A program made the translations under genes and the position numbers. Positions 42,124 through 51,361 of a stretch of DNA of 64,000 nt are shown here, one piece after another (within the stretch, counting starts at the first letter, position 1; each line of letters begins with the position of its first letter). Under the pieces are notes generated by a model. The model had not been told where the DNA came from. It saw only the letters and a program-made list of their open reading frames with translations, and ran no database searches. This stretch comes from an uncultured Clostridia bacterium (GTDB taxonomy: Bacteria; Bacillota; Clostridia; TANB77; CAG-508), in contig CAKPMJ010000004.1 of assembly GCA_934167965.1 (NCBI GenBank), positions 186,001-250,000 on the forward strand, given 5' to 3'.

Positions 42124-42333
42124 ATGAAAAATAAAATATATTATCGAAGATTAAGAGAATTGCGTGAAGACCACGATTATACTCAAAGCTATGTAGCAAG
42201 TATCCTTGGACTTTCTCAAAGAGGTTACTCTCACTATGAGTGTGGTCATTATGATCTAACTGCAACTCTATTAATTAAACTTTCTAAATTATATGATGTT
42301 TCAGTTGATTATATTTTAGATGTTGAAGATTAA
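42124..42333 (+). CDS. XRE-family helix-turn-helix regulator
   Basis: 69 residues from the second ATG (6 nt after AAAGGTG). HTH: YYRRLRELREDHDYTQSYVA and LGLSQRGYSHYECGHYDLTA, then LIKLSKLYDVSVDYILDVE, a common Firmicutes form of Cro/C1 regulator. It opens the segment that splits the ribosomal superoperon and is the only plus-strand gene there. Confidence 0.85.
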   Translation: MKNKIYYRRLRELREDHDYTQSYVASILGLSQRGYSHYECGHYDLTATLLIKLSKLYDVSVDYILDVED

Positions 42334-42447
42334 CTTTATAAAAAGGCTATTTACTATGCATAATATTTGGTATTGCAATTCAATTATATTCTATATTGAT
42401 TAATTATGTTTAAGCTGTACTTGCATTATGTATATTCCTTAATGATG

Positions 42448-42481
42448 ATACCCCTGATTCTTTTTTTTGAATCAGGGGTAT
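42448..42481. terminator. Bidirectional terminator
   Basis: Perfect 13-bp stem ATACCCCTGATTC (42448-42460) / GAATCAGGGGTAT (42469-42481), T-runs on both strands, between the convergent HTH and prepilin-like genes. Confidence 0.92.
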
Positions 42482-42483
42482 TT

Positions 42484-43998
42484 TTATTGATTTAGTTTAT
42501 AATATACCATTTCCATTTTACTTGGTTTAATATCTGTATCTACTGTAATTATGTTTGTTCCTTTGTATGTTAAAATTTCAGGTAAATCTATTGTCTCTTC
42601 TGTTGATGTTTGCAGCATATAGTAAAACAAATAACCACTTAATGCTTGTTTCAATAGTTCGCCATCGGTATAATCACTATCTATAATATAACTTGCTGTG
42701 CCTTTTACATTTCTTAAAAAGGCTTTATCAGTTTTAAAGCTACCTGCTTTTATATAATACTCACAAAAAGCATTATAAAAATCATTTACATATTCTTCTT
42801 TTTTAAATGCTATATCAGAAATTGAAAATACAAAGTACCCATGCGGATAAGTTGTATTTTTTGTACCATATGTGTATTTTAAGGTTCCTAAATCAACTTT
42901 TCCTACTTTTCTAACAACCTTCTTATTATAAAAATCAAGATAATCTGCATAATCTCCTACTTTTCTAAGAGGCTCATTTAGATATATATTTGTTGTATTG
43001 GGATTAACATATGGTTCATAATCTGTGACTTTATCTGTCTCCTCTATCATTATTCCAACTTCAACATCGTCAAATGTCACATCCTCTTTAGTGACATTTA
43101 TACCGCAAATAGCAGTAAATGGTTCTGTAGCAGTAAATGTCGTCGGTGTACCTAATTTACAGCTTTTTCCTTTAAATTCTGATGTTGCTTTGTCTGCTAT
43201 TAAAACCGTAAATGTATCAGGCTCTGCATTGCCTTTTAAAAGCACACATGACAAAGTATATGTTTTATCTTTTTCTATATTAAATCCCTTATTGTAATAA
43301 TTCAAAAGATTTCTTCCACCAGTTGATATTGATGTACCATTTAATGTTATTGAATTTTTATTTAATGTACAACTTTGAGTAACACCACATTGTTGTGCTG
43401 AATACGAAGCAGTATAGTTTGGATATAAATTCTTACCTCTAACTATAATTGGTATTTTATATTTTCCTGTGTATTCTCCTTCTGTTACTAAATCTCCTAC
43501 GCTTTGCACTTCCACAGGAGTATCAGGAGATGGTTCTCCATTTTGTATACTATTTCCATATATTTTGCTACTTACAATTTTAGGTTCTTTTGAGCTTTCT
43601 ACAATTCCATTGATAGAAGTTTTTAATTCATATCCAGAAGTTACTTCCCCATTACTATAATTGTAAACTTTATCATTTATTTTTACCATATAATCATTTT
43701 TACTAATTGATATTATTTCTGGATCATCAAAAAATTTGTCTAATTCTTTTTTCAATGTCTGCTCACTAACATCATTCTCAGATGTCCTGGATGCAGCTAT
43801 TGATATTTTAATATATTCCAAAGCTGTAGCTTCATCTATACTATTTTTTGATTTTCTTGCCTTGTTTAATATACCCTTTTCTCCTGAAATCATTCCAATT
43901 GATATTCCTGCCAATATTAATAATACTATAACAGTAATTACTAATGACATTAAAGTTATTCCTCTATATTCTATTACTTTTACTTTTGTTTCTTTCAT
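42484..43998 (-). CDS. Prepilin-like protein with phage-tail-like ectodomain
   Basis: 504 residues. The stem is a divergent version of the shared module (EYRG then ITLMSLVITVIVLLILAGIS, GMISGEKGILNKARKSK), again without Glu5. After a ~100-residue linker the ectodomain resembles structural proteins of clostridial phage tails: GNSIQNGEPSPDTPVEVQSV (~150), a beta-rich carbohydrate-binding-like region with GRNLLNYYN and YTLSCVLLKG, then YEPYVNPNTTNIYLNEPLRK and DYADYLDFYNKKVVRKVGKV (~330-375). The C-terminal ~100 residues are unassigned. It lies 60 nt downstream of recD2. A surface adhesin built from a phage-derived module is inferred. Confidence 0.7.
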   Translation of the reverse strand: MKETKVKVIEYRGITLMSLVITVIVLLILAGISIGMISGEKGILNKARKSKNSIDEATALEYIKISIAASRTSENDVSEQTLKKELDKFFDDPEIISISKNDYMVKINDKVYNYSNGEVTSGYELKTSINGIVESSKEPKIVSSKIYGNSIQNGEPSPDTPVEVQSVGDLVTEGEYTGKYKIPIIVRGKNLYPNYTASYSAQQCGVTQSCTLNKNSITLNGTSISTGGRNLLNYYNKGFNIEKDKTYTLSCVLLKGNAEPDTFTVLIADKATSEFKGKSCKLGTPTTFTATEPFTAICGINVTKEDVTFDDVEVGIMIEETDKVTDYEPYVNPNTTNIYLNEPLRKVGDYADYLDFYNKKVVRKVGKVDLGTLKYTYGTKNTTYPHGYFVFSISDIAFKKEEYVNDFYNAFCEYYIKAGSFKTDKAFLRNVKGTASYIIDSDYTDGELLKQALSGYLFYYMLQTSTEETIDLPEILTYKGTNIITVDTDIKPSKMEMVYYKLNQ

Positions 43999-44058
43999 TT
44001 TATTTCCTCCGTATTTATTTTAAAATAAATAAATTTAAAAGTCAATAAATTCAGTATT

Positions 44059-46305
44059 TTAATCTTCTTTATTTCTTAACTTATATTCTAATCCTGTATT
44101 CCTTTTTCTACTATCTATATTTTGTATCATGAAATCTATTGTTTGTTTTGCCCCTATAATTATAAGTAAATCTTTTGCTCTTGTAATACCAGTATAAAGT
44201 AAATTTCTTGTAAGTAATACCGGTGCTGTTCTTGGCATTACCATAATTACTACATCAAATTCACTACCTTGTGCTTTATGAATTGTAATTGCATAACTAT
44301 GTTCAATCTGCTCCAATTCAGAAAATTGATACCAAGCAATTTTTTCATCATCAAATTGTATTTTCAAAGATTTCTCACTTTCATTTATTTCTTTAATAGT
44401 ACCCACTTCTCCATTAAATATTCCGCTTCCCTGTTCATCTCCAATAATATGTCTTTCCCAATAGATATCATAATTATTTTTTATCTGCATTATTCTATCT
44501 CCAACTCTGTATGTAACTCCATTTAATTGTTTTTCCTTTTTAAATACATCTGCCGGATTAAGAGCCTGCTGTAAATACATATTTAATTCTTTAGTTCCTA
44601 ACATACCTTTTTTAGTTGGTGTAAGAACTTGTATATTTTGAAAGAAATCATAATCTCCATAGTTTTGAAGTCTCCCTGTACAAAGTGATAACACTTGATT
44701 TAGAGCTTTTTGCTGATTTGATTCATTTATCATAAAGAAATCTTCTTTTGAATCTTCCTCTGCATCTTCTTTTGTAATAAATTCCATTCCCTCATTTACT
44801 CTATGTGCGTTTACTATTATTTTGCTTTTTGCAGCTTGCCTAAAAATCTTGTCCAAGTGCACCGTTACAATTTTTTCTGAATTTATTATATCTTTTAATA
44901 CACTTCCTGGTCCTACTGATGCAAGCTGGTCACTATCCCCTACTAATATAAGTTTGGTTCCTTGATATATTGAACTTAGTAAATAATTCATTAAAAACAT
45001 ATCTACCATTGATGTTTCATCTACTATAATTATATCTGCATCTATTGGTGTTCCTTGATAATTATCAGTTTTTTTCAAAAATATATCCTCATCAAATTTT
45101 CCTATTTCCAATAATCTGTGCAATGTACTTGCCTCTTCACCTGTTGTATCTGTCATTTTTTTGGCTGCTCTTCCTGTTGGTGCACTTAACACTACTTTAT
45201 TTCCTTTAGCTCTATAGATTTCTATTATGCTTTTTATAATTGTTGTTTTTCCTGTTCCTGGACCACCAGTTATAACAGTAACATTATTTTCATTGACTGC
45301 TTTTATTGCTTCTTTTTGCTTCTCTGATAATTTTATACTACTATACTTCTCAACTTTTTCTAATTCTTGTTCTATATCTTTTATATATTTCATATTTTTA
45401 GCTTTATCTAATGTTACTAATTTACATGCAATGTTTTGCTCTGTATTATAGAAATTTTCTAGATAAACCCATACATCATCATTTTCTCGTTCTTCTTCTA
45501 CTATTTCCCCTTTTGCTTTTAAGTTAATTATGCTATTTTCTATTTCTTCTGTTGATACATCTAATAAACTTCTAACATATTCTATTAAATTCTTTTCTAA
45601 AGTACAACAATGTCCATTATATGTAATTTGTATCAATGCATATTTTATTCCGCTTCTTATTCTTTTTTCATTATTATACTCCATTCCTAAGTCCATAGCC
45701 ATCCTGTCAACTTGCTTAAAATCTACTCCCCTTGCTATGTCTATTAATATATATGGGTTTGATTCTATTTGTTCTATTGCATTTGAACCTAGTTCATCAT
45801 ATACTTTCTTTGAATTATTTGCACCTATCCCAAATCTTTCAAGCAATCCAACTATTTGCCATACTTCCCAATTTTCTATAAAACATTCTGATATTTCTAC
45901 TGCTTTTTGTTTTGTTATTCCTCTTATTTTTGCCAACTCTAATGGCTTAGTTTTTATTATATTTATTGTATCTTCCTGAAATCTCTCTACTATTTTTTTT
46001 GCAGTTACTTCTCCAACGCCTTTTATCATTCCATTTCCTAAGTATCTTTCTAGTGCATCTAAAGTCTCTGGCATTAATTTTTCAAATGTATCTACTTTAA
46101 ATTGCTTTCCATATTCTTTATGTTCTACATACCTTCCTGTAACTTTTAATGTATCGCCTTCTGTTACAAATGGTAAATAGCCAACTATAGTTATTAATTC
46201 TTCTTTTTGGTCTTCCTGCTCTTCATCTATATACATCTCTGCTATTGTGTAACTATTTATTTCATTTTGATATATTACTGCTGTTACCTCTCCTTTTATG
46301 TCCAA
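44059..46305 (-). CDS. recD2: RecD2-family ATP-dependent DNA helicase
   Basis: 5'-3' superfamily 1B helicase (RecD/TraA type) acting without RecBC. 748 residues. An N-terminal OB/HhH region includes GNGMIKGVGEVTAKKIVERF. Motif I TVITGGPGTGKTTIIKS (~345), Walker B IIVDETSMVDMFLM, VGDSDQLASVGPGSVL, and the C-terminal motif YAITIHKAQGSEFDVVIMV. I start at TTG 46305 (MDIKGEVTAVIYQ) because AAAGGAGG lies 7 nt upstream. The ATG at 46356 has no RBS and falls inside the predicted promoter. Confidence 0.9.
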   Translation of the reverse strand: MDIKGEVTAVIYQNEINSYTIAEMYIDEEQEDQKEELITIVGYLPFVTEGDTLKVTGRYVEHKEYGKQFKVDTFEKLMPETLDALERYLGNGMIKGVGEVTAKKIVERFQEDTINIIKTKPLELAKIRGITKQKAVEISECFIENWEVWQIVGLLERFGIGANNSKKVYDELGSNAIEQIESNPYILIDIARGVDFKQVDRMAMDLGMEYNNEKRIRSGIKYALIQITYNGHCCTLEKNLIEYVRSLLDVSTEEIENSIINLKAKGEIVEEERENDDVWVYLENFYNTEQNIACKLVTLDKAKNMKYIKDIEQELEKVEKYSSIKLSEKQKEAIKAVNENNVTVITGGPGTGKTTIIKSIIEIYRAKGNKVVLSAPTGRAAKKMTDTTGEEASTLHRLLEIGKFDEDIFLKKTDNYQGTPIDADIIIVDETSMVDMFLMNYLLSSIYQGTKLILVGDSDQLASVGPGSVLKDIINSEKIVTVHLDKIFRQAAKSKIIVNAHRVNEGMEFITKEDAEEDSKEDFFMINESNQQKALNQVLSLCTGRLQNYGDYDFFQNIQVLTPTKKGMLGTKELNMYLQQALNPADVFKKEKQLNGVTYRVGDRIMQIKNNYDIYWERHIIGDEQGSGIFNGEVGTIKEINESEKSLKIQFDDEKIAWYQFSELEQIEHSYAITIHKAQGSEFDVVIMVMPRTAPVLLTRNLLYTGITRAKDLLIIIGAKQTIDFMIQNIDSRKRNTGLEYKLRNKED

Positions 46306-46346
46306 GGCTTTTCCTCCTTTTATTATCTCACCAAATTGTTGTTTGT

Positions 46347-46375
46347 ATTCTATCATTTATATATTTTTTTGTCAA
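46347..46375 (-). promoter_or_regulatory. Predicted promoter of recD2
   Basis: Minus strand TTGACA (46375-46370), 17-nt spacer, TAGAAT (46352-46347), directly after the porB terminator. Confidence 0.75.
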
Positions 46376-46403
46376 CAAAAAAGGATACTGTATTTGTATC
46401 CTT
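46376..46403 (-). terminator. Terminator after porB
   Basis: 8-bp stem AAGGATAC / GTATCCTT on the minus strand followed by TTTTTTG, 11 nt after the porB stop. Confidence 0.8.
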
Positions 46404-46413
46404 CTTCTCTATT

Positions 46414-47367
46414 TTATTCTTTATTTGTCATTTCTTCTAAATCAAGTAATTCTTGCCATCTTCTATCAACTTCTGCTTGGAATTCTTGTATCATCCATTC
46501 ATTACCTGGTTTAAACATATGTCTAAATCTTTTTTGTGGTCTCAAGAACTCTTCTACTGGAAGTTTTTTAGCTGGTTTGTATGTTATATGGTATTTTCCA
46601 TCAACTACTTCGTATAATGGCCAATAACATGTTTGAACAGCAAGTTTATTTATTTCCATAAGGTCTTCTGTTGCATATCCCCATCCACGAGGACATGGAG
46701 CCATAACATTTAAAAATGTTGGACCTTCTGTATAAATTGCTTTTTCTGCTTTTTCATATAAGTCTTTGAAATCTCCCATTGCTATTGTTTGAGCTACATA
46801 TGGTAAATGATGATTTGCCATTATAGCTGCTAAATCTTTTCTATTTTGCATTTTTCCTGGTATTACTTTTCCAGCAGGTGTTGTTGTTGTGTCTGCAAAT
46901 TTTGGTGTTGCAGATGAACGTTGAATACCTGTATTCATGTATGCACCATTGTCATAACATACATAAGTCATATCATGACCTCTTTCCATTGCTCCTGAAA
47001 GTGATTGCAAACCTATATCATAAGTTCCACCATCTCCACCAAATGCAATGAATTTTGTATGCTCATCTTCTGGTAATTTTCCTTGCTTTTTTAATGATTT
47101 ATATGCTGCTTCTACTCCTGATAGAGTTGCTCCTGCACATTCAAACGCTGTATGAATAAAAGAATCTTCCCAAGAAGTGTATGGGTATATAAATGTAGAA
47201 ACTTCCATACAACCTGTTGCTCCTGCAACTACTGCATGATCTTCTTCTTTTAAAGCTCTCATTACCATTCTTGCCACTACTGGAGCTCCACAACCAGCAC
47301 ACATTCTATGTCCTTCAGTAAAATGTGGTTTTTTATTTGCCATTACTTCTTTCATATTATATGCCAT
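46414..47367 (-). CDS. porB: 2-oxoacid (pyruvate):ferredoxin oxidoreductase, beta subunit
   Basis: TPP-binding subunit of the oxygen-sensitive enzyme converting pyruvate + CoA to acetyl-CoA + CO2 + reduced ferredoxin. 317 residues. Cys-containing start (GHRMCAGCGAPVVARM), then the TPP/Mg motif FIAFGGDGGTYDIGLQSLSG and CYDNGAYMNTGIQRSSATP, which match the PorB class. Pyruvate as substrate is the likeliest reading, but related keto-acid enzymes cannot be excluded. Last gene of porGDAB. Confidence 0.93.
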   Translation of the reverse strand: MAYNMKEVMANKKPHFTEGHRMCAGCGAPVVARMVMRALKEEDHAVVAGATGCMEVSTFIYPYTSWEDSFIHTAFECAGATLSGVEAAYKSLKKQGKLPEDEHTKFIAFGGDGGTYDIGLQSLSGAMERGHDMTYVCYDNGAYMNTGIQRSSATPKFADTTTTPAGKVIPGKMQNRKDLAAIMANHHLPYVAQTIAMGDFKDLYEKAEKAIYTEGPTFLNVMAPCPRGWGYATEDLMEINKLAVQTCYWPLYEVVDGKYHITYKPAKKLPVEEFLRPQKRFRHMFKPGNEWMIQEFQAEVDRRWQELLDLEEMTNKE

Positions 47368-47370
47368 TTT

Positions 47371-48561
47371 TTACACTTCCTTTCTACGTAATCCTAAATA
47401 TCTATATGGATTACCTGTATTTCCTGTTTTAGCTATTTCTAATAAGTCATTATATACAGATTCTATATCATCTGCTTTTGTATCACGTCCACCAATACCA
47501 TAAATATAATTTACCATTGGTACATTTAATTTATTTACATACATTGCTGATGTAACATCTTCAAATAATGCTCCACCTGCAGCATTTAATGAATCTGATT
47601 TATCAAGTACAGCTACTGCTTTTACATGTGATAATGATTTTGCAATTTCTTCTACAGGAAATGGTCTGTAAACTCTTATTTTTAATAAACCTGCTTTAAT
47701 TCCTTGTTCACGTAATTTGTCTACTACAAACTTTGTTGTTCCTGCAGTAGAGTTCATGCAAACTATTGCAATTTCTGCATCTTCTAATTTGTACTCTTCA
47801 AATAGATTATAGCTTCTTCCAGTCCATTTTTCAAATTCTTTAGAAACCTCTATTATAACATCTTTTGCTTTTTTCATTGCCTCTGCTTGTTGTGCTTTAT
47901 GTTCAAATAGATATGCTTGTAGATCTAATGGACCTACTGCTATTGGTTCCTTACTATTTAATAAATAATGTTCTGGCTTATATTTTCCAACGAATTCTTT
48001 TACTTTGTCATCTTCTTCTAACATTATATTTTCAATAGAATGTGATGTTATAAATCCATCTTGACATACCATTAAAGGAAGTAATACATCTTTATGCTCT
48101 GCTATTTTATGTGCCATAAGTAAGTTATCGTATGCTTCTTGGTTATTTTCTGAAAATAACATTATCCATCCACTATCACGTACTCCCATTGCATCTGAAT
48201 GGTCATTGTGAATGTTTAACGGACCTGATACTGCTCTATTTACTAGAGACATTACTATTGGTAATCTTAAACTTGAAGCTATATATATCATTTCCCACAT
48301 TAAAGATAATCCATTTGCAGATGTAGCAGTCATTGCTCTTGCTCCTGCTGCTTCTGCTCCTATACATGCACTCATTGCACTATGTTCACTTTCAACTGCA
48401 ACAAATTCTGTATCTACTGTTCCATTTGCTACAAATGTTGAAAAGTATTGTGGTATTTCTGTTGATGGTGTTATTGGAAATGCTGCTACAACATCTGGAT
48501 TTATTTGTTTCATAGCTGTTGCTGCTGCTTCGTTTCCACTTAATCTCTCTCTTATACTCAT
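47371..48561 (-). CDS. porA: 2-oxoacid (pyruvate):ferredoxin oxidoreductase, alpha subunit
   Basis: 396 residues. The N-terminal pyrimidine-binding domain has NPDVVAAFPITPSTEIPQYF (the ITP motif), then FVAVESEHSAMSACIGAEAA and ATSANGLSLMWEMIYIA. The C-terminal CoA-contacting domain has CMNSTAGTTKFVVDKLREQG. Its ATG overlaps the porD stop by one base (TAATG), and porB follows after 3 nt, so translation is coupled. Confidence 0.94.
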   Translation of the reverse strand: MSIRERLSGNEAAATAMKQINPDVVAAFPITPSTEIPQYFSTFVANGTVDTEFVAVESEHSAMSACIGAEAAGARAMTATSANGLSLMWEMIYIASSLRLPIVMSLVNRAVSGPLNIHNDHSDAMGVRDSGWIMLFSENNQEAYDNLLMAHKIAEHKDVLLPLMVCQDGFITSHSIENIMLEEDDKVKEFVGKYKPEHYLLNSKEPIAVGPLDLQAYLFEHKAQQAEAMKKAKDVIIEVSKEFEKWTGRSYNLFEEYKLEDAEIAIVCMNSTAGTTKFVVDKLREQGIKAGLLKIRVYRPFPVEEIAKSLSHVKAVAVLDKSDSLNAAGGALFEDVTSAMYVNKLNVPMVNYIYGIGGRDTKADDIESVYNDLLEIAKTGNTGNPYRYLGLRRKEV

Positions 48562-48860
48562 TAATCTACACCCTCCTCTTTCATTTCTATCGCTTTAAAT
48601 GGGCATACCTTCGCACACACTCCGCATCCTTTGCAATAGTCATAATTAAAATCTTCTCTTTTTAAATCTTTATTTACTGGGATTGCATTATCAGGACATA
48701 CAGGGAAGCAAAGTCCACATTGTTTACACTTTTCAGATAAAAATATTGGTTTTGTACTTCTCCAGTCTCCTGTTTTAAATTCTCTTGCATTTCCTGCATT
48801 ATATATGTCTCCACCTATTGTTAAATCCTCCATAGGTGTATTTACATTTATATTAGTCAT
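48561..48860 (-). CDS. porD: 2-oxoacid:ferredoxin oxidoreductase, delta subunit (2[4Fe-4S] ferredoxin-like)
   Basis: 99 residues. Two 4Fe-4S motifs, CKQCGLCFPVCP and CKGCGVCAKVCP, in the C-terminal half carry electrons from the TPP site to ferredoxin. The N-terminal part (DWRSTKPIF) is the subunit-specific extension. Gene order G-D-A-B is that of the four-subunit archaeal-type enzyme also found in some anaerobic Firmicutes. Confidence 0.94.
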   Translation of the reverse strand: MTNINVNTPMEDLTIGGDIYNAGNAREFKTGDWRSTKPIFLSEKCKQCGLCFPVCPDNAIPVNKDLKREDFNYDYCKGCGVCAKVCPFKAIEMKEEGVD

Positions 48861-48875
48861 TATACTTACTCCTTT

Positions 48876-49457
48876 CTAGTTTATTTTCTTTACTTCTTTT
48901 AAAGCTAGTTCTAAGGCTTTCATATTACCTTCTATAACTTCTGGCTTTTTAGCAAATTTGTGTTTAAATGAACCTTCCATATCTTTTATAAATTCTTGTT
49001 CATCCATTATATTAGCTACTTTTACTATTGCTGCAAGCATTGGAGTATTTGGAAAATATTTTCCAAGTGCCTCAATAGATACCTTTCTTGCATCTATTGT
49101 ATAAATTCCTCCCTTATATCCTTTTAACACTTCTTTTAAATAATCTTCTGATTTTGTTGTGTTTATAACTATCGCTCCTGTTTCTTTTAATCCAGCTGTT
49201 ACATCTACTGTCTCTAATAATGTGTCATCTACAACTACTACATAGTCTGGTTCATATATATTACTATGTATAGTTATTGGTTTATCACTTATTCTGTTGT
49301 ATGCTGTTATTGGTGCTCCCATTCTTTCTGGTCCATATTCAGGAAATCCTTGTATGTATTTTCCTGTGTTAAATGCTGCATCTGCTAATAATAGTGATGC
49401 TGTTTTTGCACCTTGACCTCCTCTTCCATGCCATCTTATTTCTATTAAGTTTTCCAT
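48876..49457 (-). CDS. porG: 2-oxoacid:ferredoxin oxidoreductase, gamma subunit
   Basis: 193 residues. EIRWHGRGGQGAKTASLLLA at the N-terminus is the family signature, followed by GFPEYGPERMGAPITAYNRI. First gene of porGDAB, with RBS AAAAGGAGGCTCGG and a promoter 33 nt upstream. Confidence 0.94.
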   Translation of the reverse strand: MENLIEIRWHGRGGQGAKTASLLLADAAFNTGKYIQGFPEYGPERMGAPITAYNRISDKPITIHSNIYEPDYVVVVDDTLLETVDVTAGLKETGAIVINTTKSEDYLKEVLKGYKGGIYTIDARKVSIEALGKYFPNTPMLAAIVKVANIMDEQEFIKDMEGSFKHKFAKKPEVIEGNMKALELALKEVKKIN

Positions 49458-49489
49458 TTCCGAGCCTCCTTTTTATTTTTTATAGCTCA

Positions 49490-49518
49490 AGTATATTATT
49501 TTTTCTAAAAAAAGTCAA
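49490..49518 (-). promoter_or_regulatory. Predicted promoter of porGDAB
   Basis: Minus strand TTGACT (49518-49513), 17-nt spacer, TATACT (49495-49490), just after the secY terminator. Confidence 0.7.
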
Positions 49519-49526
49519 TAAAAAAA

Positions 49527-49556
49527 ATTAAAGCTACTAAAATAAGTAACTTTAAT
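49527..49556 (-). terminator. Terminator after secY
   Basis: Stem ATTAAAGTTACT / AGTAGCTTTAAT (one mismatch) followed by TTTTTTTATT on the minus strand, 8 nt after the secY stop. It ends the S10-spc transcript. Confidence 0.8.
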
Positions 49557-49564
49557 CTTTTCTT

Positions 49565-50887
49565 TTATTCTAAGAATCCTTTGTAATGTCTCATTACTAA
49601 TTGTGATTCTAATTGTTTTATTGTTTCTAGTGCTACACCTACAACGATTAATATTGCAGTACCACCAAATGTTATATCTAAACTTGTAAACCTAAGCATC
49701 ATTGGTAGAATAGCAATAATTGCTAAATAGAATCCACCAAACCATGTAATCTTAGATATTACAGAAGATAGATAATCTGTTGTTGGTTTTCCTGCTCTGA
49801 TTCCTGGTATAAATCCACCATTTTTCTTAATATTTGTAGATATCTCAGCTGGATTCATCATAGCATATGTGTAGAAGAATGTAAATCCTACTATTAATAG
49901 TAAGTATACTATAGCGTTTGCTATTGTATATCCAATTCCTACACTTGATGATGATGTAGCAAGTGAAAATTTATATAAACCTGCTAAAAATCCTGTTGTT
50001 TCTAAGACATTTGGTTTAAATATTTGAATAATCATTGCAGGGAATGTCATAAATGATGAAGCAAATATTATTGGCATAACTCCAGCCATTGCTAGCTTTA
50101 ATGGAATATGTGTATTTTGTGCTCCTACCATTTTTCTTCCAACTACTCTTTTTGAATATTGTACTGGTATTCTTCTTTCAGCCAATTGCATGTATACAAC
50201 TGCTGCAATTAATATTATTGCACCAATTATTATACCTAATGCTGTTAAGAATCCTACTGTACTAAATCCTGTACTTGTTATCACTAAATTGTATATTTTT
50301 ACAACTGAATATGATAATCTTGATATAATACCAACAAAGATTATTAATGATATACCATTTCCTATACCTTTGTTAGTTATTTGTTCTCCAAGCCACATCA
50401 ATATTGATGTTCCTGTCATAAATCCAGCTACAACCATAGCTGCTGTTAAGAAAGTATCATCTATAAATACTCCTGCTGATTTATATGATAAATATACTCC
50501 AATTCCTTCAACTACTGCTAATATAATAGTTAATATTTTTGTATATCTATTTATTTTTTGCTTTCCTTCTTCTCCACCTTCTTTAGTCAATTTTTCCAAT
50601 GATGGAATAACAAATCCCAATAATTGTATAACAATTGACGCTGTAATATAAGGTGTTATACTCATTGCAAATAATGAGAAATTAGAGAAAGCTCCTCCTG
50701 AAATTAAGTTAATTAATCCAGCTATACCATTTGAACTCTCTGACATTAATTTTTCTAATGCTACTAAGTTAACTCCTGGTACAGTAATATAACATCCTAA
50801 TCTAAATATTACTATTAAGATTAATGTATACCAAAGTTTTTTTCTAACTTCAGGTGTTTTTAGTGCATTTTTAATTGTTTTAAACAA
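49565..50887 (-). CDS. secY: Preprotein translocase subunit SecY
   Basis: Channel-forming subunit of the Sec translocon. 440 residues with ten transmembrane helices. Signatures: ITPYITASIVIQLLG after TM2, GNGISLIIFVGIISRL in the middle, AERRIPVQYSKRVVGRK cytoplasmic loop, and GFIPGIRAGKPTTDYL between TM8 and TM9. It starts 1 nt after rplO. Unusually it is followed by a terminator and porGDAB and not by adk. Confidence 0.98.
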   Translation of the reverse strand: MFKTIKNALKTPEVRKKLWYTLILIVIFRLGCYITVPGVNLVALEKLMSESSNGIAGLINLISGGAFSNFSLFAMSITPYITASIVIQLLGFVIPSLEKLTKEGGEEGKQKINRYTKILTIILAVVEGIGVYLSYKSAGVFIDDTFLTAAMVVAGFMTGTSILMWLGEQITNKGIGNGISLIIFVGIISRLSYSVVKIYNLVITSTGFSTVGFLTALGIIIGAIILIAAVVYMQLAERRIPVQYSKRVVGRKMVGAQNTHIPLKLAMAGVMPIIFASSFMTFPAMIIQIFKPNVLETTGFLAGLYKFSLATSSSSVGIGYTIANAIVYLLLIVGFTFFYTYAMMNPAEISTNIKKNGGFIPGIRAGKPTTDYLSSVISKITWFGGFYLAIIAILPMMLRFTSLDITFGGTAILIVVGVALETIKQLESQLVMRHYKGFLE

Positions 50888-50888
50888 C

Positions 50889-51323
50889 TTAAATCACCTC
50901 AGCCTTTCCGCCTAAAGCTTCTATCTTTTCCTTAGCTGCATTTGTAAATCTGTTAGCTTTTACATTTAATTTCTTTTCTAATTTTCCTGTAGCTAATACT
51001 ACAATACCATCATTGATTTTTCCAATTATTCTTTCTTCTAATAATGTTTCAGCTGTAACATCTGTTGCTTTACTCTTGTTAAGCATTGTTAATGTTACTT
51101 CTGTATATGTTTTAGCATGAATATTAGTAAATCCTCTTTTTGGTAATCTTCTATATAATGGTGTTTGACCACCTTCAAATCCACGTCTAACTCCTCCACC
51201 AGTTCTTGCTTTTTGTCCTTTATGACCTCTTCCTGATGTTTTTCCTAGACCTGAACCAATTCCACGTCCTACTCTTTTTGATGCTTTTTTCTCCATAGCT
51301 GGCTTTAATTCTTCGATTTTCAT
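50889..51323 (-). CDS. rplO: 50S ribosomal protein L15
   Basis: 144 residues. KRVGRGIGSGLGKTSGRGHK, then GQKARTGGGVRRGFEGGQTPL, is the L15 N-terminal signature. It is preceded directly by rpsE; the rpmD gene (L30) that normally lies between them is absent. Confidence 0.98.
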   Translation of the reverse strand: MKIEELKPAMEKKASKRVGRGIGSGLGKTSGRGHKGQKARTGGGVRRGFEGGQTPLYRRLPKRGFTNIHAKTYTEVTLTMLNKSKATDVTAETLLEERIIGKINDGIVVLATGKLEKKLNVKANRFTNAAKEKIEALGGKAEVI

Positions 51324-51361
51324 TTTCGCACCTCCTCATTTTTTAACTATTATTTTAAAAT

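Noticed and set aside
41953..49564. Integrated prophage or transposon between secY and adk
   Set aside because: No integrase, transposase, terminal repeats or phage structural operon; most genes are housekeeping (porGDAB, recD2). Only one phage-like domain is present.
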